Assembly (NCBI GenBank): GCA_902597795.1
Contig: CACJZA010000001.1
Location: 62,001-126,000 of the forward strand
DNA length: 64,000 bases
DNA from: an uncultured Alphaproteobacteria bacterium
GTDB taxonomy: Bacteria > Pseudomonadota > Alphaproteobacteria > HIMB59 > GCA-002718135
Direction: 5' to 3'
Shown: piece by piece, positions 62,007 through 64,000 of the stretch
How the letters are laid out: every line of letters starts with the position of its first letter
Numbering within the stretch: position 1 is the first letter of the stretch
The notes under the pieces: model-generated
The model's database searches: none
Told to the model about the DNA's origin: nothing
Seen by the model: only the letters and a program-made list of their open reading frames with translations
Position numbers and translations under genes: made by a program

Positions 62007-62804
62007 ATGAATTACATTTTTTCTGCAATTTTTCTATATTTTTTTTTAGGTTTTCTCTTGTATATCTTTCAAAGACGCATTGTTTTTAATAAATCAGGAC
62101 ATCCAGGCGCACCAAAGGATTATAACTTGGCTAATACAGAAGAAGTTTATATTAAAACTGAGGATAACTTAAAGCTGTTATCATGGTATCATAAAGGAAA
62201 TAATTCACTCCCTTTAATAGTCTATTTTCATGGTAATTCTTTTCATATCGGAGATAGAGCTTACAGAATCCAGAGGTATATCGAAAAAAATTGGAGTGTA
62301 CTTTTAGTTTCATGGAGAGGTTTTGGAGGTAACAAAGGAAATCCAACAGAAAAAAATTTATATAAAGATGCAGAAGCAGTATTAAAATGGATAAAAAATA
62401 ATACTGAATTTAAATTCAAAGAATTAGTGATTTATGGAGAATCACTTGGATCTGGTGCTGCAGTAGAAATGGGCACAAAGTACGAATTTTTATCTATTGT
62501 TTTAGAAGCGCCATTTACATCTATCAATGATATTGCAAAAAAAAGATATAAAATATTTCCAACAAAATATTTAGTTAAAGATAAATTCGATAACTTCAGT
62601 AAAATCGATAAAATAACCTCGCCATTACTTATCATTAGTGGAAAAAAGGATGAAATTGTACCACATGAACACAGTATTAAGCTTTATGATAAAGCAAAAG
62701 TAATAAAAAAGAGTGTTTTTATTGACGAAGCAATACACAATAATCTATATGATTTCGGGATTGAAAAAGACGTAATTGGCTTTAACTTAAAATTATGGAA
62801 ATAG
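62007..62804 (+). CDS. Alpha/beta hydrolase, membrane-anchored
   Basis: 265 residues. A hydrophobic N-terminal helix (about 3-20) likely anchors it to the inner membrane. Fold markers: IVYFHGNSFHIGDRAYR near residue 71 (oxyanion), nucleophile Ser about 146 in YGESLGSGAAVE, acid Asp in ISGKKDEIVPHEH, and base His in DEAIHNNLYDFG. Similar to the BEM46/ABHD13-like S33-type hydrolases. Substrate unknown. Its last 10 bp overlap the antiporter start. Confidence 0.82.
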   Translation: MNYIFSAIFLYFFLGFLLYIFQRRIVFNKSGHPGAPKDYNLANTEEVYIKTEDNLKLLSWYHKGNNSLPLIVYFHGNSFHIGDRAYRIQRYIEKNWSVLLVSWRGFGGNKGNPTEKNLYKDAEAVLKWIKNNTEFKFKELVIYGESLGSGAAVEMGTKYEFLSIVLEAPFTSINDIAKKRYKIFPTKYLVKDKFDNFSKIDKITSPLLIISGKKDEIVPHEHSIKLYDKAKVIKKSVFIDEAIHNNLYDFGIEKDVIGFNLKLWK

Positions 62805-64000
62805 ATCTAACAACATCATATGTAGGCATTTTAAGCCTTATTGTATTTGTTCTTGCATATGCTGTTGTAATGGCTGAAGAATTTAGCCATTTAAGAAAAT
62901 CTAAACCAGTTATTATTTCAGCTGCTGTAATATGGGGCATTATAGCTTTCCATTTTTCTTCTGATAAGCAATATGCCAAAGAAATTGAGTATGCTTTAGA
63001 GCATAATATCTTAGAGTTCGCAGAACTTTTCCTATTTCTTCTTGTTGCTATGACTTACATCAATGCTCTAGAAGAAAGAAAAGTTTTTGATGTAGTCAGA
63101 TACCAATTAACATCAAGGGGATTTAGCTTTAGACAATTATTTATATTCACAGGTATAATTACTTTTTTCTTATCTCCTATAGCTGATAACTTAACAACTG
63201 CACTAGTCATGTGCTCTGTAGTAATGGCCTGTGGTAAAGGTAATACAAAATTTATATCGATTGGTTGTATTAATATAGTTGTTGCAGCAAATGCAGGTGG
63301 TGCTTTTAGTCCATTTGGAGATATAACTACCTTAATGGTATGGCAGGCTGGTATTGTCGAATTTTTTACATTTTTTAAAATATTTTTTCCTTCTGTGGTT
63401 AATTACATAATTCCTGCAGCAGTTATGTATTTCTTTATTCCAAATGAAAAACCACAAATTAGTTCTGATAGAGAATATATGAAAAGAGGCGGACGAGTAA
63501 TTATCTTTTTAGGTTTGCTTACAATTTTTAGTGCTGTAAACTTCCATAATATTCTTCACTTGCCTCCAATGCTTGGCATGATGTTTGGTCTTGGTCTTCT
63601 TGGGTTATATTCTTTTTATTTGCAAATTACTCATGATCCATCTGTTGAAGACGAAAAATTTGATTTCTTTAGAAAAGTTTCAAGAGCTGAATGGGACACT
63701 TTATTATTCTTCTTTGGAGTTATTTTAAGTGTAGGTGGTCTAGGATTTATAGGTTACTTAACTGTTGTTTCAGAATTCTTGTATATTGGTCTTGGCCCAA
63801 CAATGGCAAATTCTATAGTAGGCGTTCTGTCAGCCATCGTAGATAATATACCAGTGATGTTTGCTGTAATTACTATGAGACCAGAAATGTCAATTGATCA
63901 ATGGTTACTCGTTACATTAACAACAGGAGTGGGCGGAAGCCTATTGTCAATTGGTTCAGCTGCAGGTGTAGCACTTATGGGACAAGCGAGAGGATATTAC
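62795..64000 (+). CDS. nhaD: NhaD-type Na+/H+ antiporter (5' part)
   Basis: 402 codons, open to the window edge. ATG 62795 begins MEIDLTTSYVGILSL. Many helices follow, with FLSPIADNLTTALVMCSVVM near residue 127 and NAGGAFSPFGDITTLMVW near 168, the NhaD signature with its Asp and Thr residues for Na+ binding. It exports Na+ in exchange for protons, so it can draw on the proton gradient built by rhodopsin and pyrophosphatase. The C-terminus lies beyond 64000. Confidence 0.9.
   Translation, partial: MEIDLTTSYVGILSLIVFVLAYAVVMAEEFSHLRKSKPVIISAAVIWGIIAFHFSSDKQYAKEIEYALEHNILEFAELFLFLLVAMTYINALEERKVFDVVRYQLTSRGFSFRQLFIFTGIITFFLSPIADNLTTALVMCSVVMACGKGNTKFISIGCINIVVAANAGGAFSPFGDITTLMVWQAGIVEFFTFFKIFFPSVVNYIIPAAVMYFFIPNEKPQISSDREYMKRGGRVIIFLGLLTIFSAVNFHNILHLPPMLGMMFGLGLLGLYSFYLQITHDPSVEDEKFDFFRKVSRAEWDTLLFFFGVILSVGGLGFIGYLTVVSEFLYIGLGPTMANSIVGVLSAIVDNIPVMFAVITMRPEMSIDQWLLVTLTTGVGGSLLSIGSAAGVALMGQARGYY

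Noticed and set aside
1..64000. CRISPR arrays, restriction-modification or toxin-antitoxin defence systems, rRNA operons, IS elements with transposase
   Set aside because: I looked for regular repeats, transposase-like frames, methylase/endonuclease pairs and rRNA signatures and saw none. The only recombinase trace is the integrase-arm-like domain on PyrB.

Overview
The window is AT-rich, tightly packed bacterial chromosome from a marine-type alphaproteobacterium with a streamlined genome. The clade evidence is the gene order: rpiB-glyA-nrdR-ribD-ribE-ribBA-ribH-nusB-thiL, then bamE / cytochrome bc1 chaperone / rpmF-plsX-ihfA-merR, then rplM-rpsI, together with an Irr-type Fur regulator. The marine lifestyle is suggested by a blue-tuned proteorhodopsin, a K+-independent H+-pyrophosphatase and a TRAP transporter. 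Most genes overlap or are separated by a few bases. A SAR11-like or HIMB59/AEGEAN-169-like lineage is plausible, but this was not tested phylogenetically.

Layout. 1-4.5 kb: end of a D-amino-acid aminotransferase, inositol-phosphatase-like protein, hydroxyacid dehydrogenase, EamA exporter, msrB, MFS transporter. 4.5-10.9 kb (minus strand): ORF6C-like small protein, PepC peptidase, topA, plsY, pyrB and ruvX; pyrB carries an unusual N-terminal extension resembling the arm-binding domain of tyrosine integrases. 10.9-14.1 kb: gatCAB. 14.1-16.5 kb: a small membrane protein, then a DUF4198 protein and a HupE/UreJ-type membrane protein, divergent with overlapping start codons.

16.6-26.6 kb is an accessory region, very rich in A/T and in Asn/Lys/Ile/Tyr codons. 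It encodes an LDPGTG small membrane protein, a CDP-glycerol-type glycerophosphotransferase, a membrane sulfatase-fold enzyme, an unusual ATP sulfurylase, a 781-residue fusion of an FAD/NAD(P)-binding domain to a cytidylate-kinase-like domain, a variant HIT-family protein and a putative sugar O-methyltransferase. I read this as a surface-glycan island with a possibly undescribed nucleotide/sulfate-activation module. Its right end is bounded by an intact tRNA-Ser(GCU). A 47-bp exact copy of the 5' half of that tRNA, with its own promoter-like box and leader hairpin, lies 2.2 kb upstream.

26.6-36 kb is a housekeeping run: dapA, smpB, rpoZ, rel/spoT, acpS, lepB, rnc, era, recO, parC. 36.1-39.1 kb encodes a TRAP transporter (small and large permeases, convergent binding protein). 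39.3-40.4 kb: glutaryl-CoA-dehydrogenase-like enzyme. 40.5-47.3 kb: the rpiB-to-thiL operon, in which the GTP cyclohydrolase II half of RibBA has lost its zinc and catalytic motifs. 47.3-49.4 kb: hppA. 49.4-52.3 kb: bamE, bc1 chaperone, rpmF, plsX, ihfA, merR. 52.4-53.2 kb: solitary proteorhodopsin with its own terminator. 53.3-58.6 kb: rplM, rpsI, argC, a small lipoprotein, hom, recJ and tRNA-Glu. 58.6-62 kb (minus): quinone oxidoreductase, acetoacetyl-CoA synthetase, irr. 62-64 kb: alpha/beta hydrolase and an NhaD-type antiporter cut by the window edge.

My main candidates for new biology are the Sat / FAD-kinase / HIT module with its tRNA-flanked island, the integrase-arm-PyrB fusion, and the truncated-tRNA transcription unit.
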